Assembly: GCA_030374765.1 (NCBI GenBank)
Contig: JARGXX010000021.1
Span: forward strand, 310,001-374,000
Origin: Agarophyton chilense
Taxonomy: Eukaryota; Rhodophyta; Florideophyceae; Gracilariales; Gracilariaceae
Direction of reading: 5' to 3'
DNA length: 64,000 nt
Shown: positions 41,732-53,170 of the stretch, one piece after another
Layout of the letters: each line of letters begins with the position of its first letter
How positions within the stretch are numbered: the stretch's first letter is position 1
Translations under genes and position numbers: made by a program
Notes under the pieces: model-generated
Databases searched by the model: none
What the model was told of the DNA's origin: nothing
Seen by the model: only the letters and a program-made list of their open reading frames with translations

Positions 41732-42176
41732 TGTAACGAAATGACTGGTGTGTCAGCTTACTGGTCTCAACCTGGGGTAGCGTGGTGATGCTGGTCCTAA
41801 GGTTCGTATCCTTGACGGCGGCACTCCCAGAGTACTTGGTGCAATGGGCTGGCGTTTACTGCGTAGTCCAACAGGTCGGAGCTACGGAAACGATGGCTCG
41901 AAGACCAATTGGTGGAACTGATGTACCAAAAAGGCTAATTTAGCATCCTAACGGTGCCTACCTTACTCTGCGGTAGAAACGTCACTCGAGCCAAGTAAAT
42001 AGCAATGGCGAGGCTCTGGGATCTCCCTGGCACTGTAATGCTAATATATTACACTAATTAAAATAAAAAAATATCTAAATGAGTCCAGCTGAGGCCGGCC
42101 ATTCCATGTGGCGTCTGTAAGATACCTCAGGTCCCGACGGCTTACAGAAATCAAGCATTATCGTTGCTCATTCATA
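41732..42176 (-). repeat. Gypsy-2 3' LTR
   Basis: About 445 bp. The plus strand starts TGTAACGAAATGAC and ends TTCATA, where the other LTRs have TTCACA. More diverged than the partner LTR. Confidence 0.85.
41776..41815 (+). other. tRNA-like segment in the Gypsy-2 3' LTR (degraded A-box, T-arm kept)
   Basis: GGTAGCGTGGTGATGC followed by AAGG-TTCGTAT-CCTT. The A-box part has changes; the T-arm stem is intact. Confidence 0.5.
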
Positions 42177-42639
42177 TATCTCCCCCCTTAGGATTCGACC
42201 GTCACGGCGAAGTCCAGATGGCCTCATGATTGACCCAGGGGACGTGAGCTCTTAGTTGCTGCCATTACCATTGGGCTCGACGGGACGTCGCGCCGTCATC
42301 ACCTGCAGGGGTACGCGGAAGTGTGAGCTGACCATTGGCGCCGGGGTGGCATTTAGTTTGCCTAAGCACTGAAACTCAAGCGCGCCGTGAGCGCTTGCCA
42401 TAGGTGCATCTCCGGCCCATTCCTCGCGTTGCGTTTCCGAGATGTTCCATTGGTTTCTTCTCCTGTGACGGTCACTGGGGCCTTCCTTAGTCTCCGTTCT
42501 TCCTTTGGCGACCCTTTGCGTCTACTTGGCGACTCTTCGAGCCACCGAACCAGAATATTTCGGGGACCTCTCGGCCAGCCGATAATTCCAAGAATCTAGA
42601 ACGATAAGGAAAAGTTCGTTTGTGGTTGTCAGTGGCTTG

Positions 42640-44490
42640 AGGACTCGAACAGCAGACTCATCAACTCATTAGCCCGTCGTATACGCCATTCACCCTCCGG
42701 AGTTTATTGCTTCCGTCAGTTATCCTATCCATTTCCCGACAAATCAGCCTGTGGGAAGCGGCACCATGGCTTCCAACAACCAACCGGGGAGCTCCTCGGG
42801 ATACCAAGTGGCTTATGAGCGTGTCGGAGACCGCTTTGACTATACCATCGGACGAAACCCCCGGGCAGTGGGTCATGCCATTCTTCCGTCCTCTGTAGAA
42901 AAATACCAAAATATTCTGTCATATTTATCTCGACTCCCGGAGGTTCGCTAAGATACCCTATTTTTTCTGAGGGGCAGTAAGAATGCACGCAGCTTCTCAT
43001 GGTATAACCGATGGTTGCATTGTCCTGTGGATCCGCGTTCGGCAACGCGCTGTCGCACCCTCCTGCAAGCGGACATGCCGTACATCCGCTGTGAGGAGGA
43101 AACCGAGTACCAGTTCAGGGTGAACAAACTCCTTTCGGACCTATACGCTGACTTCATCTCGCCTCATGTGAGATTTCATTCGGCGGGTCACAACCTCTTG
43201 GCGCTCATGTGCTTCCCACGGCCGTATGAACGCCTGTTTTGGATGTCCAATAGGGTCTGTTGGAACGAGATGCACGAGCCCGATGGTCGTTTGCGTCAAT
43301 CCCTGGAGTTCTTCTTCTGCTGGAACCAGGTGGAGTTTCACGACATGAGCGCCGACCAACGTCCTCCGTTATATCTCTCGCTGCCGCATGTGGATGAGAA
43401 CTAATGGGTCATGTACTAGCGTGTCTTGCCGCTCATTTTGGTTCCCACGCTGTCCATAGTAGCGTATCATTCTTCCAAACTTATGGGCGACGACAATGAC
43501 AGAAGGTCTCGGTTGTCCTGGCAGGTACTCTTCGTTGAGATCGGCGTGCTGTCACTTATAGCCTTTCTGGGTACCGCGAACTACGGAGTCCGTGGTAATT
43601 TCCGTTCGGATGATTGGAGGGTATGGCACGACGAGAACATACCCGGTCCTTGAGGTCGCCTAATCCCGCTCCCGAACATCATGATCCGTTTCATAAGGAT
43701 CCTGGACATCAAGAATATCGTCCGCTGGACCCAGTTCGCCGTTGAAGAGGCCGAGGCCCTTTTTGGATCATGTACTACAGGTGGAGTGGGGCAAGACTTC
43801 TGGGTTCCTTTGGTATGACCATGGTACCAATTCGTTAACGCCGATTCCACTACATCCAAAGGGTCGGGATAACGCTCGTCTCTCTCCCTCCAAGCCTTTG
43901 CGAAATCAACCATCGGACATTCCGAGGCTCAATGTGCCTGACTATTACCCTAAGACCATTGGTTTCGATTCCCTGTGCTTCGAGCCTGACTTGGAAGCCT
44001 CGCCGTAGGTTCTTGCTGTTATGTCCGATGGAGAATCCTTCGGTGAAGATGCTTTCGTCCTACGCGTGGAGGGCGTCAATCTTCCGGTCGAGTCCGCCGT
44101 TGTGTTTCCGACCGCTTCCCATCCCCCAGCTTCTCCAGGCGCTGCTCCTCAGGATGAACTCTCATATGAGCCGCCCGATGCCCAGGTGAAGATCCCTCCT
44201 GGCGAGGTTACTCCCCAAGCCACTAGTTCTGTAGGTGATAGGATGGTTCAGACGTCTACTGTGGGCGTCGACATCGCCCCTTCTTCTCCATTGCCGCATT
44301 TTCTCGCTTCAGTCACGGCTGCAGCCGTGAATTTCCGACATGCCTTCCGTCCCGTTGGTAATACTGCCTCAATGGACAATGCAGCAATCCTAAAGGAAAC
44401 TTGCTCCTGGGTGCGTCGCTCGGCGCGCTACGACGCGGTTGTCCAACAGATTCAAGATCTGCGGACCGATATGATCAATGTCCTGCGCCT
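42640..44490 (+). pseudogene. Antisense ORF (aORF) of Gypsy-2
   Basis: Opposite to the Gypsy-2 gag direction. Segments in the order of the Gypsy-1 aORF: RFDYTIGRNPRAVGHAILPS (42751 frame), WYNRWLHCPVDPRSATRCRT (43015-43404), DWRVWHDENIPGP (43426-43653), then after one frameshift HVLQVEWGKTSGF and KPLRNQPSDIPRLNVPDYYP (43742-44008), and the Pro/Ser-rich end (44021-44490) with CSWVRRSARYDAVVQQIQDL. A few stops and one frameshift break it. The frame now runs into gag sequence at the deletion junction near 44485. Confidence 0.7.
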
Positions 44491-46958
44491 GTATTCACTA
44501 CAGCTTTGGCCACTCGCGAGTTGTTGGAACGAAGTCCCACGGTCATTCGAACTTTATATTTCTCTTTCCTGAGGATATAGACAGGGTCGTTACTGTGTTC
44601 CAATTTTGGTTCATCCTGAATGGCCCGTTGTGGGTGGTTTGTATTGGGAGGTGAGGAGCTGCTTGGTTCATGACCGTCCAATTGGTTGAAGCAGGGGCTT
44701 AAAGAGGGAGGATTTGCCTCGCGTTGACCCTCTAAGAGTTTTCCGATGGGGCTTCCGTTTCTTTCTTAGGATGAGATTCTTCTTCGGGGTCGTCCGTAGG
44801 GTCTAATATGGCATGGAATTATCGGGCTTTGATCGGAGTATCCGGAGGCGTGGCATAGCTTGAGCTTCTAGGCGTCTCTGTGGTTCGTTGCAGTGGCCTG
44901 TTATACATTTCTTCGGATCTCCGTACCCGATAATTCTCTTCCTTTAAGGCTAGGAGGTTTTGACGTGCGTCTTCAGGCAGATACCTCGTACAGTCACAAG
45001 GTTGGCTCACGGAAAGGCAGAGAAAGCAAGCCCTTGGGGAGCGAACAAAAACGTCCTTGCGGGGCGGAAGGGGAGAAGACTTGGGTGTGGGTAGTCCAGT
45101 GGTCGCCATAGTTCCCTGGAAGGTATATGATGGTGGCCGGAACGGAGGAGCGCTGAAATTGACCGCGAGGACATCTCCAGAATCGGCGTAATGGAGTGAT
45201 GCATCCATGTCCGACTCCGTGAATCTAACCAAATGGACTTGGTTGGGTTTACACAATGGAGTTGCGTGTCTTCTGGTTATATCATCGTTGCGCCTGAAGG
45301 TCTTGTAGGTTTTGCCACAACCCTCGACGTAGGTAACGAGCATTCGGAAGGAGTGTTGCGGGTTTTCCGTGTGGTAATTGCGCACATGTGTCCGAATGGC
45401 AGGGAGCAATCTCGTGATGAAGTGACGTTTAAGCCGTCCTTCGGAGAACATGTTTACCCATCGGTAAGCCTTCTTCCATAGGTCGTCCGTTTGCGAAAGC
45501 AGACTCGGTCATGCTGGAGCTCTGTCTAAAGGATTTCACTTTCTGGTGGGCACCCATTATGACATCATCCGTGTCATTGGTTTCCAAGAGGTCATGAAAA
45601 ACCTGGGGGTATGACCTGAGGAGCTCACGGTGATGAGAATACACGAGGTCAGTTGTGCCAGATATCTTCGAAACCATTCGGTCACGCACCTGTCCTGTAA
45701 GAAAGAATTGGAAAAGGTACAGAGCGGCGCCCTCGTGGACCCCGTTCTGATCGCAGGCCGTATGGAACAAACTGAGAAACCTAAGGACGGCAATGGGATC
45801 GGAACCCAATATATTGTCCGTAATGGTTACTTGCATCCGTTTGGCCCATTTTGCGACTCTGCGGGCTACCGAACCAGAATATTTCGCGGACCAGTCGGCT
45901 AGCCGGTAATTATGGTAGTCGTGAACCTTGAGGAAAAGTTCGTTGGTTGTTTTCAGTGGTCTGAGGCCTCGAACGGCAGCCTCATCTACATCCGAGTCGG
46001 TCGTTTCGGTCGAGGCCGATTCGGAATCACTCGTGTCCGAATGGTCTCTTCTTTTACACCTTCTGTTGTTCTTTCTCCTGCAGTTACTTCTTTTCTTTCC
46101 AGCGAAATAGGGACCTAAAGGATAGATCTCTCTATCAGATCCAATGGAGCGCTGAGGTCGCTGTACCTCATCTTGTCATTTGGGTAGGGAAATTTGTCTC
46201 TCTTCTAGACTTGGAGCCTCTCTGCTCCTAGATTTTCTTTCCATTGGATTTTAATAATAGTGTTATCGGCAAGGGGCGCGTAGTACTGCCACTCCTGGGG
46301 GTTGGGTAGGGGGTTGCCATATGGAAGCCGAATGTTTAACTTGTGAAGTGGTCCTAGGGACCGCATTGTCTCACCGGCTGGTGACTGCTCCTTGAACGGC
46401 CTGAATGAGGGATTCTATGAATAGCTCAGACTCCATGACCTTTGGGACGATTATCGTAACGAGGTAATCCGTATGGTCAGCGATCCCTGTAGCTAGTCGC
46501 ATGTCCACAATAGAATCCTTATGGGCTGAGAAGAGCTCACGGAGACGGAGCCAGAGAAGGTCGGCAAGGCCTACGAGAAGGTTCTCTCTAATTCCTTTGG
46601 TTTTAAGAGGTTCTCTTTGGGGTGTTCCTAGCGTAGAGGTGGCCCTGGGGAAGCGTTCTCGAAAACGCGCTGCTACCGTGAGTTCTAGATGAATCCTTTC
46701 AGGGTCGTCCAGGGGAGTCAGTTCTCCTTGCGGCTGGCTTCTCGTGCTCCTGCAGTCGCTAACAGTATCAACCTGTGGTTCAGGCGACATCGTCGGCGTT
46801 GCAGTGGCAGCTGGTCCCGCCGCAGGAGTCCTATGGTCTGGTCGGTTGGGTGTGTTTTCTACATTTATAATGGTTGTTGCTTCTGTACTTCGGGTCCATT
46901 TAGGAGTTAAACCAAATGTTACAATCCAAATAAATCTTCTTTCCAGTGGCCCGTTCAA
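44482..46958 (-). pseudogene. Gypsy-2 gag and truncated protease
   Basis: The gag start MNGPLERRFIWIVTFGL at 46958 mirrors Gypsy-1. Capsid-like segments (ARDRM/VRDRM...SKISGTTDLV region, 45429-45836) and the gag C-part (44819-45451) follow in several frames. The protease begins (VVNTGAG near 44490) but is cut inside the active-site region by the deletion; the active-site Asp is Asn. Confidence 0.75.
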
Positions 46959-46993
46959 TTATTTCTAAGGGATTCTAAGTCGGGAGATCAAAA

Positions 46994-47439
46994 TGTAACG
47001 CATTGACTGATCGGTCAGCGTACGGGTCTCTACCGGTGGTAGCGTGGCAGAGCGGGTCCTAAGGTTCGAATCTTCGACGGCGGCACTCCCAGAGTACTTG
47101 GTGCAATGAGCTGGCGTTTAATGCGTAGTCCAACAGGTTGGAGCTACGGAAACGATAGCTTGATGACCAAAGGGTGGAACTAATATACCAAAGAGGGTTA
47201 TTTAGTATCCTAACGGGGCCTACCTTACTCTAAGGGAGTAGCGTCACTCGAGCGAATTAAATGGTACTGGTAAGGCGCTGGGATCTCCCTGGCACTGTAA
47301 TGCTAATCTATTACACAAATTAGAATAAATTGGTATTCTACATCAGTCCACCTGAGGTCGACCCGTCCACGTGTCGCTTGTAAGATATCTCAGGGCCCGG
47401 CGGCTTACAAGGCTCAACTGTTATCATCGCTCTTTCACA
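46994..47439 (-). repeat. Gypsy-2 5' LTR
   Basis: About 446 bp. The plus strand starts TGTAACGCATTGAC and ends TCTTTCACA. Confidence 0.88.
47038..47076 (+). other. tRNA-like A-box and T-arm in the Gypsy-2 5' LTR
   Basis: GGTAGCGTGGCAGAGC followed by AAGG-TTCGAAT-CTTC, antisense with respect to the element. Confidence 0.55.
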
Positions 47440-47639
47440 CTCGTATGCTTTTGTCAATGTAACGGGTATCGATTTACCCCACAAAAGGAGGTACAATCTT
47501 AAGCTTCTCAATAATTCTACACACCTTACTCGCAACTCTCCAAACATTAAAGGGCTTCAGACTTATAAAAACTACCAGCAGAGCACGAAAAGTCATCAGA
47601 ATCACAAGAATTGATGCAGTAGTTATGGAGCCGCATTGA

Positions 47640-48724
47640 AGTGTTCACAATTACTAAAGCTTTTTGAAGATCATGCTGAAGAGGTCGCCACAAAATACCT
47701 TATCGCCCCTTAAGCCTTTTAAAAGCCTGTTCTACGAAAACAAGATGAGAAGAAAGGAAAAACTTGAAGATATCTCGATATTTACTAGCCATAGAGCTCG
47801 GAATGGAAATAAATTTGTAGTTAGTGCGACTATGTACCTCATTTCTAGTGTTCCAGAAGCCTCCAGGAAGACCTTCCTGATTTAAAAATCTGCCAATGTT
47901 CGAATGAGCGAGACTTATGCGGTCAACCGTAGATCCCACACAAACTGCAAATGAAGCAATAAACCGATATTTTTCGTTAGCAAGTGCTTGCACAGGAACT
48001 ACAAACTCGCCGTTTCTAGTGTACAATTGCTGATTGTTAAGTTCCTTCTTCGGATTCTGCAAGAAAATTAGAGTTTCATCTAAGACTCCGACGCAACCGA
48101 AAAGAGGATTCATAGCCTCGCCGGATATTGAAAAAGCCAAGGCTATCATCCGATAAGCTTCGATGTCTCCATTCGATAAAAGACCTTCAAACTCGGAGGA
48201 GTCGTCACAAACACTGAGAACGTTGTATAAATTGTTATAGAAAGTGAAATTTGCTAATCCGCAAGTGAGCATAAAATCCCAGTAACTAGCTCCAGATTCG
48301 AAGCGAAGAAAGGCCCCAAGTTTTGTAGCGGCTTCTTTCACTCCACTGCTGAGATGCTCTTCCACTTTTTCTCAATATTCTTGTTCGTTGTAGTAAAATA
48401 AGAATACACGAAGGGATGTTGAAAGTTGTTGGTATGACGTTCTGGAAACTCGATAGAATGATCTGAATTCGCCATCACAGAGATTGATTTATTTCTTAAA
48501 ATGATCTTCTTTTTCGAAGCGCTTTGTGCGCTATACTGCAACCAGGGTTGATGAAGTAGTACAATGCCAAAGAGGCCCCTACGACGGCAAATGTGCGACG
48601 ATTTGTTTCCTTTGTTCCTCTGTGAATGGCTTTCATCACACTTTGCAGGCTGCACTCGATATGAAGTGTGTTGAAACTTGAGACGACAGTCACATCGTGA
48701 TGACACAGTATCTCGTTTATTCAC
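47640..48724 (-). pseudogene. Harbinger-like DDE transposase, second family, nearly intact but inactive
   Basis: The frame 47700-48365 (221 residues) holds the core: NPLFGCVGVLDETLIFLQNP (first Asp), ELNNQQLYTRNGEFVVPVQA, FIASFAVCVGSTVDRIS, then GGFWNTRNEVHSRTNYKF where the family has GDEAY (second catalytic Asp changed to Asn), and FVEQAFKRLKGR with the catalytic Glu. After its stop the next residues, GIFCGDLFS, continue the family's R-W-GIFWRP-type tail. An upstream frame (48338-48724) supplies an N-terminal part. It is clearly different from the remnant at 25640: no GPVEG motif, and the NNQQLY type of strand. Members cut element ends during DNA transposition. Confidence 0.65.
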
Positions 48725-50820
48725 TGTGAAATCATCTCTCAGAGAGCTGGTTTGGTCTGAAAATTTGTGGAACTATTTATGAAAGTTTTCTCTAAAGGGC
48801 TCTCTATTTGGCGGTCAGTGTTTCATCGCATCCTGTCGCTATTTAGCTCAGGACGCTGGCGCGTTGCCTCGAGCGGAAGAAATGTTAGCAGCACGAGCGT
48901 CTCCCACACTATATACGAAAATAGAGGGTGAGAAGCGACCCTCCGGGCGGTGCTAACCCTCTCCTGGCGACTCTTGGGGATGGAGACACATCTCAAACAA
49001 CGAAATGCGGCTGCAGCGAGAAACTAAAGCAACACCAGATACTGCAACTGGACGCACGAAAGGAGGTTACATAAGTAGAAGAACGAAGTCTTTCCAACGA
49101 GCAGCAAGTGAAAATGCGCGCTCTCGATCGCTACCAATGACCTGCAGAACATCTTTTTTATGCAGGAAAGCTTTCCGAATTAGAGAGGATACCGCACGAG
49201 AGTTTGATACTTGCACGTGGAAACCGATGAAGATGACGCATTGAGGACACTGCATATGATACAGCGACAGCTTTGCGGCAGAAGAGGGTTTGTGTTGTTT
49301 AAGATACAGATGAAACATAGTCGAACACAGCTTCCGCACGAAAAAAATTGTATGAAGCTTGTACAGAAACGGTTTTAGACCATTTCTGAGCAACTTGAAA
49401 ATAAAATCTGAACAGAGATCGATTAAAAACACGGTCGAACAATCCGCTACAAGTCTTCAACCACGTTTCCGACGTTCTTTCAGAATGACGACTTCGAATC
49501 CACTGTTACTTGATGCCGTTATTGTTGCTATTCTCTCACCATGCCAGCACCGACAAAAACCAAAATTCTCTGCAACATTCTATTATCTAAAGACGATTCA
49601 GGACGCTCATCTGACTTCAACAAAAGACCTCTCATCATCTTTGTAGCCACTCCAGCTTTGAAATGAATATTCATGTCCTCATTGACTTCTCTCTCGGACT
49701 CTTTTATTGGCTAATGAGCGTAGTTGCTCATTTGAGACTAGTTGTAAAACGACTTCTTGTCATTCTTGTGCAGAAATAAGAACCTCCAATTATTATTGTT
49801 TTTATTCTCTGTACCAAATACCCACCCATCGCAGTCATTGCAATTTAAAACAGTTACCACTTTATGAAAGCAAAAAGTAGCAGTTTTTAAAAGTGTATCC
49901 CTCTCTCTTTCCAAGAGTATAAATCCTCTCAAAAAATAACTTTAAGATGACAGCTATGATCTGCGGACATTTGGAAAGCCACGAACTGCAATCATATTAA
50001 GTTTATCGGCAAAAACACTGATAATTTCAACCATCTTCTTGTTCACGCTAATAGCTGCACTTTGCTTTTCCGCCTCTAAGAACAATAGGTGATGCTTTGG
50101 AGAACGCTTGCGCGTGACCGTATCTTTTGTTTTACTGATATGCTTCATGAGAGGAGATAAAAGTTCATCATCAAATCCAATTGGGTCGTGACGCCTGCGA
50201 TATTTTGACATCAAGTCGTATCAATTTGACTACCTTCAACGAAGGTCTCAATAAAAGACACGAAAGAATAAATGCTCTTCTTTAATTCAGCCTTACGAGT
50301 AAAGGCTCAAAAAACACATAAAGCTTCTTCTTACATGGACTGTTGGTTTTTGTATACAAATTGGTTCATCTTACTTTTTTATCGAGAAAAAGGTCGTCAA
50401 GAAGGTGATTACTCTCTTTCAAGTTCTCCAATATCTCAAAGGCACATTGATTAACTCAAAAGACCTGACGACGCGGTTTGACGAGACAAGTAACCTTTTC
50501 TTGCAACGTTTTGGCAAAAGCGATAAATGTAGTTGAAAGTTTGGGTATCGACTTGAGAAAGAAAATGTTTCATAAAATTTTTGTAGAACGTATATGTCTT
50601 TTATACAATAACAGAAGATGGGTACGAGCCGGGGAGGCTATTAGGCTGGTATCCTACAAATCCACAAAACGGAAGCGTTTGAGATGTTTTACTTCGTCGG
50701 AAGGGCAAAGAAGGATTGGTGTAGAAGAGGGGCGCACCGGTGAGGTCGTAGGAGCACTAATTGGATCATGGATGAGAGGGGTTGGAGGTGAAAACTCAAC
50801 GGGAGCCATCTCGGGTTAGT
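48725..50820. other. Transposon-type DNA without assignable genes
   Basis: Short frames only. A Lys/Arg-rich 86-codon frame at 49954-50214 (minus) could be the tail of a Harbinger accessory protein. The frame 50478-50819 (plus) shows nothing. A GC-rich patch at 48890-48970 has GAGGGT/ACCCTC inverted pieces. I found no terminal inverted repeats for the transposase at 47640. Confidence 0.35.
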
Positions 50821-50826
50821 AAATAG

Positions 50827-50856
50827 TTTTCGTGAAATCTGCCCAGCTCACGAAAA
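50827..50856. repeat. 9-bp perfect inverted repeat
   Basis: TTTTCGTGA and TCACGAAAA separated by 12 bp, at the border between transposon island and right gene island. Confidence 0.7.
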
Positions 50857-51359
50857 TTCGAATCCAATGCTCGTTCAGGTTTCGTGTGGTTTTCACTGCT
50901 GTAGTACCTGGCATACCTGGGTACGATATTCTCCCGAAATTTTCCGTTGCCTAAATTCTCCATTATTTTCGTTTACATGTAAAGAGTTGGAAAGGCGAGG
51001 GCACCGCAGCAGCTGGCACGTGTGCCGGCGGCACGCGCGCGCGGCTGCCGCCGGTGCAATTGTGTCACTTTCGCTCTCATCATTCTTGGCGCCAGCGCAC
51101 AAGTCTGGCCGCGTGCGCTCGGTTGCGCACCGCCGCTGACGCTGTTGTTGGCGACCGCTCGAGCACTTCGTCCGTGTGCTGCCGCCGCCGCTGCCGTTGC
51201 TGCTGTTGCGATCACCGTCCTTGTTCCCTCCTGGTCTTGTGCCCTCCGAGTTTTGTTCCCGTTCTTGTGTCCGTCTCCGTTCCCGTCGCCTTTGTGGCCT
51301 CGCCTTCCACGCCTTCCACGCCTTCCACGCCACCCCCGTCGCCTTCTACGCCGCCGCCA
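50857..51359. promoter_or_regulatory. 5' flank of the NET-domain gene
   Basis: GC content rises at about 50,990. A palindrome-like GGCACGTGTGCC lies at 51016-51027. Open frame continues upstream of the chosen start but encodes repeat-rich, Cys/Arg-rich nonsense. Confidence 0.45.
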
Positions 51360-53000
51360 ATGGGCGCCAGGGCTGAATCGCCTGACAACCCCGGCCTGCA
51401 CTTGCCGTCGCCCACGTCTTGCATGAAGTCCTCACACCAAGTCTCAGCCTCGCCATCGCCTGCCACCGCCCCGGCACACACCGCTACCCCGCTCTCGCCG
51501 TCGCCCCCGCCTCCGCCGCCGCTGCAGCTCCCGCCATCATCGCCGCCACTCTCCACTTCACCGCCGTTACTTTCTGTCTCCTTCGTCTCGCCTTCCGCCG
51601 CCGTCCCGCACACCACCGCCCCTGCTACCACCGCCCCTGCTACCACCCCCACCATCACCCCGCCGTTTCCATCGCTGCCATCGTCGGCGCCGCCGTCGGT
51701 GTCGGTGTCGGCGCCAGTGTCGGCGTCGGCCCCACCGCAACCGCAACCGCAACCGCTCCGTCATGCTCAGCGCCCCCTAAACAGCGCCGCCACCACCTTT
51801 GGTCGAACGCTGCTGCCGTCCACGTCCCGCGCGTCGTCGCTTCCGCCGCAACCTCCGAGAACCCTATCGGCCCGCCTGGCGCAAAAGTCCCAGGAGCAGC
51901 CGTCGCCGTCGCCGTCGCCGTCGCCGATGCCAACGTCGACGCCAAATCCCAACCCAACAACGCCCATGTCCGAATCTCCCGATCATTGGGACAGTGTGGA
52001 AATGCGTTTCTATCCGTTCCCTCCGCCGCGCCACCCGTTGACGTACCCGCTGTTGCCTGTGCAGTCGCAGTCGCGATTGCGATCGCGTTCACGGTCGCCA
52101 TCGCTGTCACCGTGGTCGTGGTCCACTCCCACGGCGTTCGCGCCGCCGCACGAGATGGCGGCGTTGCGCAAGCGGCTGCTGGCGCGTTGGCGCCTCGAGA
52201 ACGCCGGCCAATCTGAGTTGGACACCGCCTCAGCTTCGCGCAAGAGAGCACGGCCCGCCTTTCACGACGATCGCCCACCAGCCTCCCAACGCGCAGCCAA
52301 CGCGGCGGACGATGCTCTGAGAGGCAAACGTCGGCGGAATGGCGCCGCCGCGCCTCGAGTGGGTGTGCAGCACGAGCCCACAACGGAGCCCACTGCGTGC
52401 GCCCCTGGCTGTCATCTGCGGCTTAGATTACCCGCAACGACCACAGCACGCGAAGGGCGCACGGACGGTTGTGACGATGCGTTTTCGTCTGCGGCATGTG
52501 CAAACACAAACGGCGACACGTGCGGAGGCGTCTCGAAGAGTCATTCGCCGCGCAACGTGCAGTCCAGGCGGGCAATGGTGGGCGGCGAGTCTGGTACGCG
52601 CTCGTCATCTCGTAGAACGGAGCAGCTGCAACGGCAGATCGAAGCATTGAGTCGGCAGCGATGGAGCTTGGAGCAGAGCGTGTTTGAGGAGATTTGTAGC
52701 AGGGCAAGCGAGATGAGGAGCAATTGCGCGTTGGGCGAACAGCGACTGCAGCTCAAGGCGGACATTGGAAAGCTGTCTGCAGAGGGGGTGCGCGACTTGC
52801 TGGTGCACTTGGCGAGGCGGTGCAGCGGGTTTGAAATTGAGGATCACGAGGAGGTTTTAGTGCGCACTGACCTGCTGTCGCCGGCACTTGTGGCGGAGAT
52901 TGGGTTGATTGTGATGATGGACAAGGGGCTGGTGCATGTGGGCGCTCACGCAGAGCTGCGGAAAGTGCGCACAAGTCTGGGCAAATGCCTAGAAGAGTAA
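51360..53000 (+). CDS. NET (extra-terminal) domain protein without bromodomain
   Basis: The chosen Met at 51360 gives 546 residues (MGARAESPDNPGLHLPSPT); a later Met (about residue 22) is possible. About 430 residues are Pro/Ser/Thr-rich and disordered, with a basic patch KRRRNG. The C-terminal 125 residues are ordered: a coiled coil (QLQRQIEALSRQRWSLEQSV) followed by LKADIGKLSAEGVRDLLVHL, then EVLVRTDLLSPALVAEIGLI. That is the pattern of an NET domain (hydrophobic helix, acidic loop, D-x-LSP helix) as in BET proteins, where it binds transcription partners. No bromodomain is present in the frame. A nuclear transcription cofactor is inferred; similarity to NET is moderate. Confidence 0.62.
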   Translation: MGARAESPDNPGLHLPSPTSCMKSSHQVSASPSPATAPAHTATPLSPSPPPPPPLQLPPSSPPLSTSPPLLSVSFVSPSAAVPHTTAPATTAPATTPTITPPFPSLPSSAPPSVSVSAPVSASAPPQPQPQPLRHAQRPLNSAATTFGRTLLPSTSRASSLPPQPPRTLSARLAQKSQEQPSPSPSPSPMPTSTPNPNPTTPMSESPDHWDSVEMRFYPFPPPRHPLTYPLLPVQSQSRLRSRSRSPSLSPWSWSTPTAFAPPHEMAALRKRLLARWRLENAGQSELDTASASRKRARPAFHDDRPPASQRAANAADDALRGKRRRNGAAAPRVGVQHEPTTEPTACAPGCHLRLRLPATTTAREGRTDGCDDAFSSAACANTNGDTCGGVSKSHSPRNVQSRRAMVGGESGTRSSSRRTEQLQRQIEALSRQRWSLEQSVFEEICSRASEMRSNCALGEQRLQLKADIGKLSAEGVRDLLVHLARRCSGFEIEDHEEVLVRTDLLSPALVAEIGLIVMMDKGLVHVGAHAELRKVRTSLGKCLEE

Positions 53001-53170
53001 GAACACATGATGAGTGGTTGACAGCGCAAGTGTGTTTGATGCGTTGGAGGCACGACGGGCATAAAACAAACGCGTGCTGTGTTGGGTCAGGATAACGACG
53101 CAAACAAAACGTGATTTGAGTTTAACAAGCATATAGCATAATACATTGGTGAAGGTGGTGCGGCGCGTGC
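53001..53170. other. Short gap between convergent genes
   Basis: 170 bp of 3' flanks; nothing else seen. Confidence 0.4.

Larger units (their letters stand above)
41732..47439 (-). mobile_element. Gypsy-2: inverted, internally deleted relative of Gypsy-1
   Basis: A 5.7-kb element on the minus strand with LTRs at 41732-42176 and 46994-47439, same family as Gypsy-1 in LTR, gag and aORF. RT, RNase H, integrase and chromodomain are absent: sequence matching Gypsy-1 protease (about 33040) joins directly to sequence matching the aORF end (about 37518). Flanking 5-mers CTTTT and CTCGT do not match convincingly, so the target duplication has decayed or an end is rearranged. Confidence 0.85.

Noticed and set aside
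48900-48970. Terminal inverted repeat of the Harbinger element at 47640
   Set aside because: The GAGGGT/ACCCTC pieces pair with each other locally, and no partner is found on the other side of the transposase.
51054-51359. N-terminal extension of the NET-domain protein
   Set aside because: Cys/Arg runs and Ser-Thr-Pro repeats typical of translated 5' flank; the later Met is preferred, though not proven.
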